Shown piece by piece: positions 44,338 through 52,633 of a stretch of 64,000 bases of DNA; within the stretch, counting starts at the first letter, position 1; every line of letters starts with the position of its first letter. The stretch lies in the NCBI RefSeq assembly GCF_037023725.1, contig NZ_CP146077.1, forward strand, positions 444,001 through 508,000, written 5' to 3'. Both the position numbers and the translations under genes were made by a program. Under the pieces are notes generated by a model. That model saw only the letters and a program-made list of their open reading frames with translations, did not search any database and was not told where the DNA came from. This stretch comes from Pseudomonas bubulae (GTDB taxonomy: Bacteria > Pseudomonadota > Gammaproteobacteria > Pseudomonadales > Pseudomonadaceae).

Positions 44338-46682
44338 GCACACACCATCAAGCCGACAAAACCCCGACTCCCCGCTACAAGCCCTACAAAGGCCCGGCCG
44401 GTGGCTGGGGCGCGCTGATCAGTGTGGCGCAAGCCTGGTTGACCAGCGACAACGCACTGAAAAACCTGCGCATGATGCTCAAAACCAACCAGAACGGCGG
44501 CTTCGACTGCCCGGGCTGCGCCTGGGGTGATTCGCCGGAAAGCGGCCTGGTCAAGTTTTGCGAGAACGGCGCCAAGGCAGTGAACTGGGAAGCTACCAAG
44601 CGCCGGGTCGATGCGGCGTTTTTCGCCAAGCACAGCGTCAGCGCGCTGCTGGAGCAAAGTGATTACTGGCTCGAATATCAGGGCCGCCTGACCGAGCCCA
44701 TGAGCTATGACCCGGAAACCGACCGCTACGTCCCCATCAGCTGGGATGCCGCCTTCGCCTTGATCGCCAGGCACTTGCTCAACCTGGCCAGCCCCAACGA
44801 AGCCGAGTTCTACACCTCGGGCCGGGCCAGCAACGAAGCGGCGTATTTGTACCAACTGTTTGTGCGCGCGTTTGGCACCAACAACTTCCCGGATTGCTCG
44901 AACATGTGCCACGAGGCCAGCGGCGTGGCCCTGGCGCAAAGCATCGGCGTGGGTAAAGGCACCGTGACCTTTGATGATTTCGAGCACGCGGATGCGATTT
45001 TTGTATTGGGGCAAAACCCCGGCACCAACCACCCGCGCATGCTCGAACCACTGCGCGAGGCGGTCAAGCGCGGCGCCCAGGTAGTGTGCGTCAACCCGCT
45101 CAAGGAGCGCGGGCTGGAACGTTTCCAGCACCCGCAGCATCCGTTGGAAATGCTCACCAACGGCGACCGTCCGACCAACACGGCCTACCTGCGCCCGGCA
45201 CTGGGCGGCGACATGGCGCTGTTGCGCGGCATGGCCAAGTTCCTCCTGCAGTGGGAGCGCGATGCCCAGGCCGCAGGCGAACCGGCCGTGTTCGATCATG
45301 CATTTTTGAATGAGCACACTGCGGGCATTCTCGATTACATCTCCAGCCTCGACGACACCTCGTGGGACCATATCGTGGAGCAATCGGGCCTGACCCTTGT
45401 TGATATCGAACGCGCCGCACGCATGTACCTCAAGGGCAAGAACGTAATCATGTGCTGGGCGATGGGCATCACCCAGCATCGTCATTCGGTGCAGACCATC
45501 CAGGAAATCGCCAACCTGATGCTGTTGCGCGGCAATATAGGCCGCCCCGGCGCCGGCCTGTGCCCGGTACGCGGCCACAGCAACGTACAGGGCGACCGCA
45601 CGATGGGCATCAACGAACGTCCGCCGGTGGCCTTCCTCGATTCGTTGGAGCGTCGCTTCCAGTTCAAGGTGCCCCGTGAAAACGGCCACAACGTGGTTGA
45701 AGCCATCCACGCCATGCTTGAAGGCCGAGCCAAGGTGTTTATCGGCCTGGGCGGCAACTTCGCCCAGGCCACTCCAGACAGCCCGCGCACCGCACAGGCC
45801 CTGCGCAATTGCGCCCTGACTGTACAGATCAGCACCAAGCTCAACCGCAGCCACCTGATGCACGGCAAACAAGCGCTGATCCTGCCATGCCTGGGCCGTA
45901 CCGATATCGACATTCAGGCAGAAGGCCCGCAAGCGGTGACCGTGGAAGACTCGTTCAGCATGGTCCACGCCTCCAATGGCCAGTTGCAGCCACTGTCCAG
46001 GCAGATGCGCTCGGAGCCCGCAATCATTGCCGGCATTGCTGCGGCCACACTGGGCACCCACCCGATTGACTGGAACTGGGTCGTCGCTGACTACCGACGC
46101 ATTCGCGACTTGATTGCCGACACCATTCCCGGTTTCAAGGACTTCAACACGCGCATCGAACACCCGGGCGGCTTCTATTTGGGCAACTCGGCCGGTGCGC
46201 GACAGTGGAACACGCCGTCCGGGCGCGCCAACTTCCGCCCCAACGCACTGCCTCAAGACCTGGTAGATGCCCGCACCCGCGCCACAGGCCGGCTGCCCGA
46301 CCTGATCTTGCAGTCCATGCGCTCTCACGATCAGTACAACACCACTATCTATGGCCTCGATGACCGCTATCGCGGGGTCAAGGGCCAGCGTGATGTGCTG
46401 TTCGTCAACGAAGCCGACATCATCCGCCTGGGCTTCAAGCCGGGGCAGAAGGTCGATATCGTTTCGATCTGGGATGACCGGCACGAGCGCAGGGTGAAAA
46501 ATTTCACCCTGCTGGCGTTTGATATTCCTGCCGGGCAAGCTGCGGCGTACTACCCGGAGGTCAACCCGCTGGTGCCTCTGGAAAGCACGGGCGATGGCAG
46601 CCATACGCCTACGTCCAAGTTCGTGGCGATTTGCCTGGAGGCAGCCAGCCCGTCAACGCTGATCATGGCTAAGGCCAGCTGA
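44334..46682 (+). CDS. FdhF/YdeP-family molybdopterin oxidoreductase
   Basis: 782 residues, a member of the DMSO reductase superfamily without a Tat signal, so cytoplasmic. A CPGCAW motif at 59-64 and CENGAK after it resemble the Fe-S-proximal region of YdeP-type proteins. Molybdopterin-binding stretches include YTSGRASNEAAYLYQ, CSNMCHEASG, NPGTNHPRM and RGGHSN-like RGHSNVQGDRTMGI; a C-terminal Molydop_binding domain starts near 660 (QYNTTIYGLDDRYRG). No in-frame TGA, so no selenocysteine. The GTG start overlaps the fdhD stop codon and has AGGAG upstream. Substrate unproven; formate is suggested by fdhD, but YdeP-like proteins have been linked to acid resistance. Confidence 0.88.
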   Translation: MSTHHQADKTPTPRYKPYKGPAGGWGALISVAQAWLTSDNALKNLRMMLKTNQNGGFDCPGCAWGDSPESGLVKFCENGAKAVNWEATKRRVDAAFFAKHSVSALLEQSDYWLEYQGRLTEPMSYDPETDRYVPISWDAAFALIARHLLNLASPNEAEFYTSGRASNEAAYLYQLFVRAFGTNNFPDCSNMCHEASGVALAQSIGVGKGTVTFDDFEHADAIFVLGQNPGTNHPRMLEPLREAVKRGAQVVCVNPLKERGLERFQHPQHPLEMLTNGDRPTNTAYLRPALGGDMALLRGMAKFLLQWERDAQAAGEPAVFDHAFLNEHTAGILDYISSLDDTSWDHIVEQSGLTLVDIERAARMYLKGKNVIMCWAMGITQHRHSVQTIQEIANLMLLRGNIGRPGAGLCPVRGHSNVQGDRTMGINERPPVAFLDSLERRFQFKVPRENGHNVVEAIHAMLEGRAKVFIGLGGNFAQATPDSPRTAQALRNCALTVQISTKLNRSHLMHGKQALILPCLGRTDIDIQAEGPQAVTVEDSFSMVHASNGQLQPLSRQMRSEPAIIAGIAAATLGTHPIDWNWVVADYRRIRDLIADTIPGFKDFNTRIEHPGGFYLGNSAGARQWNTPSGRANFRPNALPQDLVDARTRATGRLPDLILQSMRSHDQYNTTIYGLDDRYRGVKGQRDVLFVNEADIIRLGFKPGQKVDIVSIWDDRHERRVKNFTLLAFDIPAGQAAAYYPEVNPLVPLESTGDGSHTPTSKFVAICLEAASPSTLIMAKAS

Positions 46683-46701
46683 GCACTTTTTGTTCGTTTG
46701 T

Positions 46702-46788
46702 GGTGGGAGCGGGCTTGCCCGCGATGGCATCTCCGCGGTTTGACCGTCATCCCGCGGTGCCTGAATCGCGGGCAAGCCCGCTCCCACA
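46702..46788. repeat. REP doublet, long class
   Basis: GGTGGGAGCGGGCTTGCCCGCGA and an inverted copy GCGGGCAAGCCCGCTCCCAC around a centre with GCGGT/CCGCGG pairing, after the molybdoenzyme gene. If the leftward small RNA just to the right is real, this REP also sits at a convergent junction. Confidence 0.92.
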
Positions 46789-46819
46789 TTCAAGCAGCGC
46801 GCCTCTGAACTGCGGCCAC

Positions 46820-46902
46820 AAAAAAGGCCGTTTTCCTACGAAAACGACCTAACCGAACTAGCTAACAGACCCTCGAAAACAGATTAAGTTCCCTAGTAAA
46901 AA
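46820..46902 (-). ncRNA. Candidate small RNA ending at an orphan leftward terminator
   Basis: A hairpin at 46826-46850 (AGGTCGTTTTC and GAAAACGGCCT read leftward, loop GTAG, one G-U pair) is followed on the minus strand by six T, a classic terminator. On the plus strand no T run follows. No leftward gene lies upstream until 48811, so a short transcript must start nearby. A TATAAG -10-like hexamer on the minus strand at 46909-46914, preceded by a weak -35 or a sigma-S-like CTATA context, would give a transcript of about 83 bases. No coding frame of note is inside. Start and function are inferred only. Confidence 0.4.
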
Positions 46903-47008
46903 CAACAACTTATAGAATTGTGTACAACTCGTGCTACTCGTCGGATTTCGATTGTCACCAACCGCTTGCAGCCTCAGGATCGCGCCGTCATCTCTTTGAG
47001 GCTCATCC

Positions 47009-47482
47009 ATGAAGCTCACCTCGATTCTCTTGTTGTCCCTTGGCCTGGTCAGTGGCGTAGCCTCGGCCGGTGGCACCACCGAAGCCGGTGTAGGCGGCGC
47101 ATTAGGCGGGGTTCTTGGCGCCGTTGTTGGCCAACAGCTCGGCGGCTCGACCGGTTCTGCGATTGGTGCAGGTGTGGGTGGTGCGGCAGGTAGTGCCGTA
47201 GGTGCCGACAAACGCAGCCGTGGTGAAGCCGCCATTGGCGGCGCACTGGGTGCTGCAGGCGGTAACGTGCTGGGCCGCAGTGTCGGCGGCAGCACAGGCG
47301 CACTGGTGGGCTCGGCCGCTGGCGGTGGTGCCGGTGGCGCGCTGGGCAACTATATGGGCAATAAAAGCGACAGCGACGATCGCCGCTATCGTGACCGCGA
47401 TAACCGTCGCTACTACCGCGACGATCATCGCGGCCGTGGCCACGCGTATGGCCATCGCAAAAACAAGCATCGTCACGACTGA
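47009..47482 (+). CDS. Glycine-zipper outer membrane-type protein
   Basis: 157 residues: a signal peptide (SILLLSLGLVSGVASA, about 20 residues) followed by about 95 residues of repeated GxxxG helices (GVGGALGGVLGAVVGQQLGG and similar) of the glycine-zipper/YMGG type, then a hydrophilic tail rich in Arg, Asp, Tyr and His (DRRYRDRDNRRYYRDD, ending HRKNKHRHD). The zipper should insert in a membrane; the histidine-rich tail might bind metal. No known function. A terminator follows at once. Confidence 0.8.
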   Translation: MKLTSILLLSLGLVSGVASAGGTTEAGVGGALGGVLGAVVGQQLGGSTGSAIGAGVGGAAGSAVGADKRSRGEAAIGGALGAAGGNVLGRSVGGSTGALVGSAAGGGAGGALGNYMGNKSDSDDRRYRDRDNRRYYRDDHRGRGHAYGHRKNKHRHD

Positions 47483-47490
47483 TGCGTACA

Positions 47491-47519
47491 ACGGGAGCCG
47501 AAAGGCTCCCGTTTTTTTT
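47491..47519 (+). terminator. Terminator of the glycine-zipper gene
   Basis: A perfect nine-pair stem, ACGGGAGCC and GGCTCCCGT, with a GAAA loop followed by eight T. Confidence 0.95.
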
Positions 47520-47722
47520 ACCTGCGCCTGCTCCGGGCAAATTGTTTCAATGCATTACGCCCGCCTGTTTTGCCCCTGATCATGCAATCTGCATGCACCG
47601 AAAAAACCAACCATTTGCAAGCCATTGAAAGATATGGAATTACCTGCAACACAGGGTTGGCACATCCCCTGCAATTACCTGAATGAACGCTGCACTTCCT
47701 ACCATTCAGGAGCACAACAACA

Positions 47723-48646
47723 ATGATCGGGACAACTGAACACTATCCCGCAGCCCTGCAAGATTCCTCCGGTCAATCCGGTGTTTCCTGGGCCGCCATC
47801 TTTGCCGGCGCCGCCACTGCTGCCGTCCTCTCCCTGCTGCTGCTGATGCTAGGGGCGGGGCTTGGGTTTTCTGCGGTTTCTCCGTGGGCCAATGAAGGGG
47901 TGGGCGCCAAAGGCCTGGGTATTACCGCCATCGTCTGGCTGGCCGTTACCCAGATCATTGCTTCCGGCATGGGCGGTTATCTGGCCGGTCGTTTGCGGGT
48001 CAAATGGACCAACCTGCATGGCGATGAAGCCTACTTTCGCGACACCGCCCATGGTTTTCTGGCATGGGCCGTGGCCACGCTGGTAACCGCTACCTTGGTT
48101 GCAGGCTCGGTCAGCAGCGTGATCGGCAGCGGCGTTCAAGCCGGGGCCAGCGTAGCTTCAGGCGCCGCAACGGCGATCAGCAGTGCAGCCGGCAGTGCCG
48201 CAGCCAACAATGGCGACAAAGGTTCGGACTATTTTATCGACAGCCTGTTTCGCGATGACCGCGGCACCGCTGTCAGCGAAGACGCAGCCCATGGCACCGT
48301 GGCCCGCATCTTCGCCCACAGCCTGGCCAATGACGGCCAATTGAGCAGTGAAGACCGTACCTACCTGGCCCAAATCATCGCCCAGCGCACCAACCTCAGC
48401 CAACCTGAAGCCGAGCAACGGGTCGACCAGGTCTACGCCAAGGCCCATCAGGCTGTTGAAGAAGCCAAGGTAAAAGCCAAGGAAGCCGCTGATACCGCTG
48501 CCAAGGTCGCCGCCTGGTCCACCTTGTGGATGTTTATCACACTGCTGATCGGCGCTTTCTTTGCCAGCCTGTGCGCCACCTTTGGCGGCCGTCGCCGGGA
48601 TGCCGTGACGTATCTGACCCCCACCACCACAACCCCGCTGGTTTAA
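47723..48646 (+). CDS. Uncharacterised inner membrane protein
   Basis: 307 residues. Hydrophobic segments at about 22-48, 62-84, 105-135 and 265-290; an alanine- and serine-rich stretch (GAATAISSAAGSAAA) leads to a cytoplasmic or periplasmic helical region of about 100 residues with charged, coiled-coil-like ends (VEEAKVKAKEAADTAAKVA). The start SWAAIFAGAATAAVLSLLLLMLGAGLGFS is a pattern seen in uncharacterised proteobacterial membrane proteins. CAGGAG precedes the ATG. A 24-codon gene follows by 29 bases and is probably in the same operon. Confidence 0.8.
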   Translation: MIGTTEHYPAALQDSSGQSGVSWAAIFAGAATAAVLSLLLLMLGAGLGFSAVSPWANEGVGAKGLGITAIVWLAVTQIIASGMGGYLAGRLRVKWTNLHGDEAYFRDTAHGFLAWAVATLVTATLVAGSVSSVIGSGVQAGASVASGAATAISSAAGSAAANNGDKGSDYFIDSLFRDDRGTAVSEDAAHGTVARIFAHSLANDGQLSSEDRTYLAQIIAQRTNLSQPEAEQRVDQVYAKAHQAVEEAKVKAKEAADTAAKVAAWSTLWMFITLLIGAFFASLCATFGGRRRDAVTYLTPTTTTPLV

Positions 48647-48675
48647 CCCGGGCTATTCGTTGACTGGAGAATAAA

Positions 48676-48750
48676 ATGCGCTCACTTCTGCTGTTTTTCC
48701 TCGGTATTCCAATTCCGATCATTATTCTGATTGCGTTGTTTGTTCACTGA
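48676..48750 (+). CDS. 24-residue hydrophobic peptide
   Basis: A complete small gene, ATG to TGA, with CTGGAGA six bases upstream. The peptide begins MRSLLLFFLGIPIPIIIL and ends FVH: one membrane helix with a central PIP kink and a single early arginine, giving a probable N-in topology. It lies 29 bases after the membrane protein gene and is followed by a strong terminator, so it closes that operon. I recall closely similar unnamed peptides in other proteobacteria. Confidence 0.7.
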   Translation: MRSLLLFFLGIPIPIIILIALFVH

Positions 48751-48772
48751 TAACAGTGCGCAAACCCAGCCG

Positions 48773-48805
48773 ACGGCCTTCCTTGAGAAGGCCGTTTTGT
48801 TTTCC
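48773..48805 (+). terminator. Bidirectional terminator after the small-peptide gene
   Basis: Stem ACGGCCTTC and GAAGGCCGT (nine pairs, five-base loop) followed by TTTTGTTTT, between the convergent peptide gene and the Lrp/AsnC gene. Confidence 0.85.
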
Positions 48806-48810
48806 GGGAT

Positions 48811-49275
48811 TCAGACCGGCAGGCAGGTGGTGGACTTGATCTCGGACAACGCCACAATCGAATTCACCTCTTGAATGCCCGGCACCATCGACAGTTTCTC
48901 AAAGAAAAACCGCTCGTAGGCTTCGATATCAGCCGTCACGATACGCAGCAGAAAATCTACCGCTCCCATCAGCACATAGCATTCCAGCACTTCGGGGAAA
49001 CCGCGGATCGCGTCAGTAAACTCGGTGAAGTTTGAGCGACCGTGTGCATTGAGTTTGATCTCGGCAAAAATTTGCGTATTGAGGCCGATTTTCTTGCGAT
49101 CGAGCAAGGTGACCTGGCCACGAATGATGCCCTCGTCCTTCATCTTCTGGATCCGCCGCCAGCAGGGCGATTGCGAAAGCCCCACCTTCTCCGCGATCTG
49201 CGCGCTGGACAGCGAAGCGTCCTCTTGCAGCAGCGCCAATATGCGTCGGTCGTAAGCATCCAGCTCGCTTTGCAT
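48811..49275 (-). CDS. Lrp/AsnC-family regulator
   Basis: 154 residues. The helix-turn-helix is at about 5-55 (LDAYDRRILALLQEDASLSSAQIAEKVGLSQSPCWRRIQKM), then an RAM effector domain (about 70-145; FTEFTDAIRGFPEVLECYVLMGAVDFLLRIV). The ATG at 49275 is chosen because the reading frame matches family length; an ATG at 49287 would add four residues. Divergent from a small protein of unknown function 128 bases away, which may be its target. Amino acid effector unknown. Confidence 0.88.
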   Translation of the reverse strand: MQSELDAYDRRILALLQEDASLSSAQIAEKVGLSQSPCWRRIQKMKDEGIIRGQVTLLDRKKIGLNTQIFAEIKLNAHGRSNFTEFTDAIRGFPEVLECYVLMGAVDFLLRIVTADIEAYERFFFEKLSMVPGIQEVNSIVALSEIKSTTCLPV

Positions 49276-49402
49276 AAAAATACCCATTAATGAATAAGCT
49301 GAGACTTGTTCGAGTCTATTTATCGTCAATTCAAAACATCTTAGATAAAAAAATTCTCCCGCGACGTGTAAATATTTCTCCAGTCTGAACAGGAGCCATT
49401 GC

Positions 49403-49738
49403 ATGCCGCATCTTGAAGTCATTACCCACGCCCCTCGCCCCGACGTATGGGCCAGCAATGCAGCCCCTTGCCAGGTGCTTTTCCGTATCCAGGCCGAAGC
49501 CGATGCCGACGTGCTGTGCCGGGTGCTCAATCTGTTTGCCCTGCAGCAACTGATCCCGCAGCAAGTGGATGTGGTACGTGACGGGGACACCTTGAGCATT
49601 GACATCCGCAGTCACGAACAGAGCTGGCACCGTGCCCGGATCATCGGCGAAAAACTGCGCAGCCTGATCAGCGTCTTCGACATGCAGCTGCAACCCGTGC
49701 AGGCCGCCAAGGACCCGGCAATGCAAGCTTGCGGGTAA
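49403..49738 (+). CDS. Small ACT-like protein of unknown function
   Basis: 111 residues. CQVLFRIQAEADADVLCRVLNLFALQQLIPQQVDVVRDGDTLSIDIRS reads like a beta-alpha-beta ACT-type fold: a strand, a helix with VLCRVLNLF, then two strands, and a helix (WHRARIIGEKLRSL). No catalytic motif. Divergent from the Lrp/AsnC regulator, so possibly controlled by it. A weak GGAG site is upstream. Confidence 0.65.
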   Translation: MPHLEVITHAPRPDVWASNAAPCQVLFRIQAEADADVLCRVLNLFALQQLIPQQVDVVRDGDTLSIDIRSHEQSWHRARIIGEKLRSLISVFDMQLQPVQAAKDPAMQACG

Positions 49739-49844
49739 TAGTTCGCAACCATTGGTGGCAGGCGGGCCAACACGGCGCAACTAGGCTTTATCAGGTACAT
49801 GGCCAGACAAGGACCTGTCTGCGCCGATGCCTCAAGGAGCCGTT

Positions 49845-51614
49845 ATGCGCATCACCCCGTCCCATGACCGGTGGCTGAACCTCAACAATCTGTTATCCGC
49901 GCTGTTGGCGCAAAATCGTATCCAGCAAAGCTGCGCCACGCAGGCAATGGTACGCAGTCGCGAAGCGTCCAGTGCCACCCTCCACCCCCTGGTATTTCTT
50001 GCGCAGCAACAATTCTGCGATCCCGATCGGGGAGGCAGGATTCTCGATCTTGAAACCCTCACTGCCTGGCTCGCCAACCATGCAGGGCAACCCTACCTGC
50101 GCCTTGATCCGCTCAAGGTCGATGTCGCCACCGTGACCGGAGCAATGTCCTTTGCCTTCGCCCAGCGGCATGGAATCATCGCGGTGGCGGCCGATGCCTC
50201 AGCCATCACAGTTGCCAACACCCAGCCCTGGGTCAGCAGTTGGGAGGCCGATTTGCGCCAGTCGCTCAAGCGCCCTATCAGACGTGTCATTGCCAACCCC
50301 CTGGAAATCCAGCGCCTCAACGTAGAGTTTTTCCAGCTGGCCAAATCGGTCAATGGGGCTGTACTCAACGATCAGAAGACCAGCCCGCCGGCCAATTTCG
50401 AACAACTGCTGACCTTGGGCGCAGGCGAGCGGGAACCGGATGCCAACGATGCGCACATCGTCAATATCGTCGACTGGCTGTTTCAGTACGCCTTTGAACA
50501 ACGCGCCAGCGATGTCCACCTGGAGCCCCGCCGTGAGCAAGGTTGCGTGCGCTTTCGGATCGACGGCGTGCTGCATGATGTTTACCACTTCCCGCCACAG
50601 GTAACGATGGCCGTTGTCAGTCGCCTCAAGAGCCTGGGCCGGATGAATGTTGCCGAAAAACGCAAACCCCAGGACGGCCGGATAAAAACCCGCCTGCCCC
50701 AGGGTGCTGAAGTGGAACTGAGGCTCGCCACCCTGCCCACCGCCTTTGGCGAAAAAATGGTGATGCGTATTTTTGACCCGCAGGTCCTGCTCAAAGATTT
50801 CGACCAGTTGGGCCTCTCCCCGAACGACTTGCAACGCTGGCAGCACATGACCACCCGGCCCAACGGCATTATTTTGATCACCGGCCCCACCGGCTCGGGT
50901 AAAACCAGCACCCTGTATGCAACGCTCAAGCAACTGGCCACCCCCAAAATCAACCTGTGCACCCTCGAAGACCCCATCGAAATGATCGAGCCGGCGTTCA
51001 ATCAAATGCAGGTTCAGACCAACATTGACCTGACCTTCGCCAACGGTGTGCGGGCGCTGCTGCGCCAGGACCCGGATATCATCATGCTCGGTGAGATACG
51101 TGATCTGGAAACCGCCGAAGTGGCTATTCAGGCTGCACTCACCGGGCATCTGGTGCTCTCGACCCTGCATACCAACGACGCTCCCGGCGCCATCAGCCGC
51201 CTGCAAGAACTCGGGGTTGCCCCCTATCTGATAAAGGCCACATTGCTGGGTGTCATGGCCCAGCGACTGGTCAGAACCTTGTGCCCGGAGTGCAAGACCG
51301 AACATCCGCCGGCTCCCGACGAATGGCAGGATTTTGCCCCGGCCTGGGCCGGGGCAGCACCGGACACAATCTGCCGGGCCGTTGGTTGTGCGCAGTGCCG
51401 CGAAACCGGTTACACCGGGAGGGTCGGTGTTTACGAAGTCATGGTCATAAGCGAAAAACTCAGGGGGCTGATTGGCCGCGAAACCGACCTCAACGCCATT
51501 CGTCGCCAGGCAGGTGCACAAGGAATGCTCAGCCTCAGGCTTGCTGCGGCCCTAAAAGTTGCAGACGGGGTGACCTCACTGCAAGAAGCACTGCGAGTCA
51601 CCCCGCATGCTTGA
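49845..51614 (+). CDS. Orphan GspE/PilB-type secretion ATPase
   Basis: 589 residues. N-terminal GspE N1/N2-like domains (about 1-190) precede the ATPase: the RASDVHLEPRREQGCVRFRIDGVLHDVYHFP block near 220, Walker A GPTGSGKTS near 347, Asp box CTLEDPIEM, Walker B IIMLGEIRDLETAEVAI, the His box STLHTNDA, and a tetracysteine zinc module CPEC...CAQC near 480-525, typical of GspE. AAGGAG precedes the ATG at 49845. No other type II secretion or pilus gene is in the window, so it is an orphan. It must serve a system encoded elsewhere or a specialised role. Confidence 0.9.
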   Translation: MRITPSHDRWLNLNNLLSALLAQNRIQQSCATQAMVRSREASSATLHPLVFLAQQQFCDPDRGGRILDLETLTAWLANHAGQPYLRLDPLKVDVATVTGAMSFAFAQRHGIIAVAADASAITVANTQPWVSSWEADLRQSLKRPIRRVIANPLEIQRLNVEFFQLAKSVNGAVLNDQKTSPPANFEQLLTLGAGEREPDANDAHIVNIVDWLFQYAFEQRASDVHLEPRREQGCVRFRIDGVLHDVYHFPPQVTMAVVSRLKSLGRMNVAEKRKPQDGRIKTRLPQGAEVELRLATLPTAFGEKMVMRIFDPQVLLKDFDQLGLSPNDLQRWQHMTTRPNGIILITGPTGSGKTSTLYATLKQLATPKINLCTLEDPIEMIEPAFNQMQVQTNIDLTFANGVRALLRQDPDIIMLGEIRDLETAEVAIQAALTGHLVLSTLHTNDAPGAISRLQELGVAPYLIKATLLGVMAQRLVRTLCPECKTEHPPAPDEWQDFAPAWAGAAPDTICRAVGCAQCRETGYTGRVGVYEVMVISEKLRGLIGRETDLNAIRRQAGAQGMLSLRLAAALKVADGVTSLQEALRVTPHA

Positions 51615-51709
51615 GTTGTTTTGACTAAAATCCAGGGAGTTGGACAATTTTCTAGATCGCTACGCTTCACGCTCGTTTGTTTCTTACACCTCAAAAACAA
51701 GGAATGGTT

Positions 51710-52630
51710 ATGCAAGTGGGTACTGTGATCCTGTTATTTGTCGCCCTGGCCATTGCCGTGCTCTTTATGGGCTTCAAGGTGGTGCCGCAAGGTTATCAAT
51801 GGACGGTGGAACGCTTCGGGCGATACACCAATACCCTCAAGCCGGGCCTGAACATCATCATCCCGGTGATGGATCGTATCGGACGCAAGATCAACGTCAT
51901 GGAAAGCGTGCTGGATATCCCCCCACAAGAAGTGATTACCGCCGATAACGCCACGGTACAAATCGATGCCGTGTGTTTCTTCCAGGTGGTCAACACGGCG
52001 CAAGCCGCCTATGAGGTCAACAACCTCGAGCATGCCATTCGCAACCTGCTGCAAACCAACATCCGCACCGTGCTGGGTTCCATGGAGCTGGATGCCATGC
52101 TCAGCCAGCGTGACGGCATCAATGAAAAACTGTTGCGCACAGTCGATGAAGCAACGGCACCGTGGGGCATCAAAATCACCCGTATCGAGATCAAGGACAT
52201 CAGCCCGCCGGCCGACCTGATGGCCGCCATGTCCGGGCAAATGAAAGCCGAGCGTATCAAGCGTGCGCAAATTCTTGAAGCTGAAGGGCTAAGGGCCGCA
52301 GCAATCCTCACCGCCGAAGGCAAAAAACAGGCACAGATCCTCGAAGCCGAAGGGGGCCGCCAGGCAGCGTTCCTCGAAGCCGAAGCCCGCGAACGCCAGG
52401 CCGAAGCCGAAGCCCGCGCCACACAAGTGGTGTCGGAAGCCATTGCCTCAGGCAACGTGCAGGCGATCAACTATTTTGTTGCACAAAAATATATCGATGC
52501 GCTGGGCAAACTGGCTTCTGCCAACAACAGCAAGGTCATCCTCATGCCGCTGGAAGCCAGCCAGGTGATCGGCGCCGTGGGAGGCATCAGCGAAATCGTC
52601 AAAGCCACCTTTGATACCAGGAAGGCCTGA
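51710..52630 (+). CDS. SPFH/stomatin-like membrane protein (QmcA type)
   Basis: 306 residues: an N-terminal membrane anchor (about 4-22), the SPFH/Band 7 domain (about 20-190; [50 protein letters not shown]) and an alanine- and glutamate-rich coiled coil (about 185-260) for ring assembly. AAGGA lies six bases before the ATG at 51710. Followed after three bases by an NfeD gene, the usual bacterial stomatin-NfeD pair, tied to membrane microdomain organisation and protein quality control. Confidence 0.93.
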   Translation: MQVGTVILLFVALAIAVLFMGFKVVPQGYQWTVERFGRYTNTLKPGLNIIIPVMDRIGRKINVMESVLDIPPQEVITADNATVQIDAVCFFQVVNTAQAAYEVNNLEHAIRNLLQTNIRTVLGSMELDAMLSQRDGINEKLLRTVDEATAPWGIKITRIEIKDISPPADLMAAMSGQMKAERIKRAQILEAEGLRAAAILTAEGKKQAQILEAEGGRQAAFLEAEARERQAEAEARATQVVSEAIASGNVQAINYFVAQKYIDALGKLASANNSKVILMPLEASQVIGAVGGISEIVKATFDTRKA

Positions 52631-52633
52631 TAC

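Noticed and set aside
44307..46604. A 765-codon open frame antisense to the molybdoenzyme gene
   Set aside because: Length alone is impressive but the composition is that of a shadow frame; the sense frame has all family motifs and a coupled start.
44334..46682. Selenocysteine in the FdhF-like protein
   Set aside because: The frame has no internal TGA and no SECIS-like element was seen.
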